From: Nitrospirales bacterium
GTDB taxonomy: Bacteria > Nitrospirota > Nitrospiria > Nitrospirales > UBA8639
Reading direction: 5' to 3'
DNA length: 6,196 bases
NCBI GenBank assembly: GCA_013817135.1
Contig: JACDDF010000152.1
Location: 1-6,196 of the forward strand
The position numbers were made by a program, and so were the translations under genes. The notes below the pieces were generated by a model. The model saw only the letters and a program-made list of their open reading frames with translations, made no database searches and had not been told where the DNA came from. Shown here piece by piece: positions 6,028 through 6,196 of this stretch (the stretch's first letter is position 1; each line of letters starts with the position of its first letter).

Positions 6028-6033
6028 CGCATC

Positions 6034-6196
6034 ATGATTGATACCGGGATGAAAGTGTTGGTGGTAGACGATATGTCTACCATGCGTCGGATTGTCAAAA
6101 ACGTGTTACGTCAAATCGGCTTTTCGGACATCATGGAAGCCGAAAACGGGCAGGACGCTTTGACGAAATTAAAGGCTGGTGGCTTTGGGTTGGTGG
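6034..6196 (+). CDS. cheY: chemotaxis response regulator CheY (N-terminal part, cut by window end)
   Basis: The first 54 residues of a single-domain receiver closely resemble Che[16 protein letters not shown] (7-21) aligns with the E. coli stretch around FLVVDDFSTMRRIV, and [20 protein letters not shown] (35-54) aligns with [20 protein letters not shown]. Asp12 and Asp13 form the acidic Mg-binding pocket. The phospho-acceptor, expected about residue 57, lies just past the window edge, so competence cannot be confirmed. CheY is phosphorylated by CheA and binds the flagellar switch protein FliM to alter motor rotation. Position and strong ribosome site suggest the start of a chemotaxis operon continuing to the right. 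It could also accept phosphate from the HPt of the hybrid kinase, but that is speculation. Confidence 0.93.
   Translation, partial: MIDTGMKVLVVDDMSTMRRIVKNVLRQIGFSDIMEAENGQDALTKLKAGGFGLV

Larger units (their letters stand above)
5500..6033. other. 534-bp gap before cheY, no secure gene
   Basis: No protein here is recognisable. A plus-strand frame at 5532-5843 (103 codons) and a minus-strand frame at 6009-5815 (64 codons) lack ribosome sites and family features. Two short overlapping plus-strand frames end at 5850 and 5971; the one read from 5789 to 5971 is biased toward charged and hydrophobic residues but has no good start, only a TTG at 5840. The left half has two adjacent small inverted repeats, GAGCA/TGCTC (5594-5598 and 5607-5611) and the TGAACGTG pair at 5620-5647. 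The right part (about 5840-6000) is clearly AT-richer than the flanking genes. It should hold the promoter of cheY and whatever follows, but no strong -35/-10, sigma-54 or sigma-28 site stands out. Confidence 0.5.

Overview
The window reads as a signal-transduction locus on the chromosome of a motile Gram-negative-type bacterium. All recognisable genes lie on the + strand: a STAS-domain protein, an HD-GYP-family protein with a DUF3391 N-terminus, a very large hybrid histidine kinase, a small excisionase-type helix-turn-helix protein, and the start of a chemotaxis receiver (CheY), which runs off the right edge. Base composition looks close to 50% GC. The combination would fit a Nitrospira-like (Nitrospirota) or deltaproteobacterial genome, but nothing here fixes the taxonomy and that is a guess.

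Layout. 1-182 is a leader region with two candidate promoters, one resembling a sigma-28 (FliA) site. 195-542 encodes the STAS protein. 543-843 has no convincing gene but holds a GC-rich hairpin and a long antisense open frame. 844-2112 (HD-GYP) and 2116-5151 (PAS-PAS-HisKA-HATPase-pseudoreceiver-REC-HPt kinase) are separated by only 3 nt and almost certainly form a translationally coupled operon. 5152-5271 is a short gap with a second sigma-28-like site. 5272-5499 is the helix-turn-helix gene. 5500-6033 is an unusually long gap with a repeated hexamer motif and some short open frames but no secure gene. 6034 onward is cheY with a strong ribosome binding site.

How the parts may work together. 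The kinase carries a complete four-step phosphorelay in one chain (His275, Asp739, His929), so its output must be a separate receiver. No response regulator lies in its operon. The obvious co-transcribed partner is the HD-GYP protein, which keeps the metal ligands but has changed signature residues (HDVGY, HHA, GYS), so it may be a c-di-GMP effector or a phosphodiesterase of altered activity. CheY nearby is a receiver candidate but is more probably the first gene of a standard chemotaxis cluster. The STAS protein could be a phosphorylatable anti-sigma-factor antagonist, but no partner kinase or phosphatase gene is visible. The functional link among the five genes is inferred from proximity only.

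I see no IS element, CRISPR array, tRNA or rRNA. The most unusual items are the altered HD-GYP signature, the cysteine cluster and histidine-rich insertion in the kinase, and the unexplained 534-bp gap before cheY.
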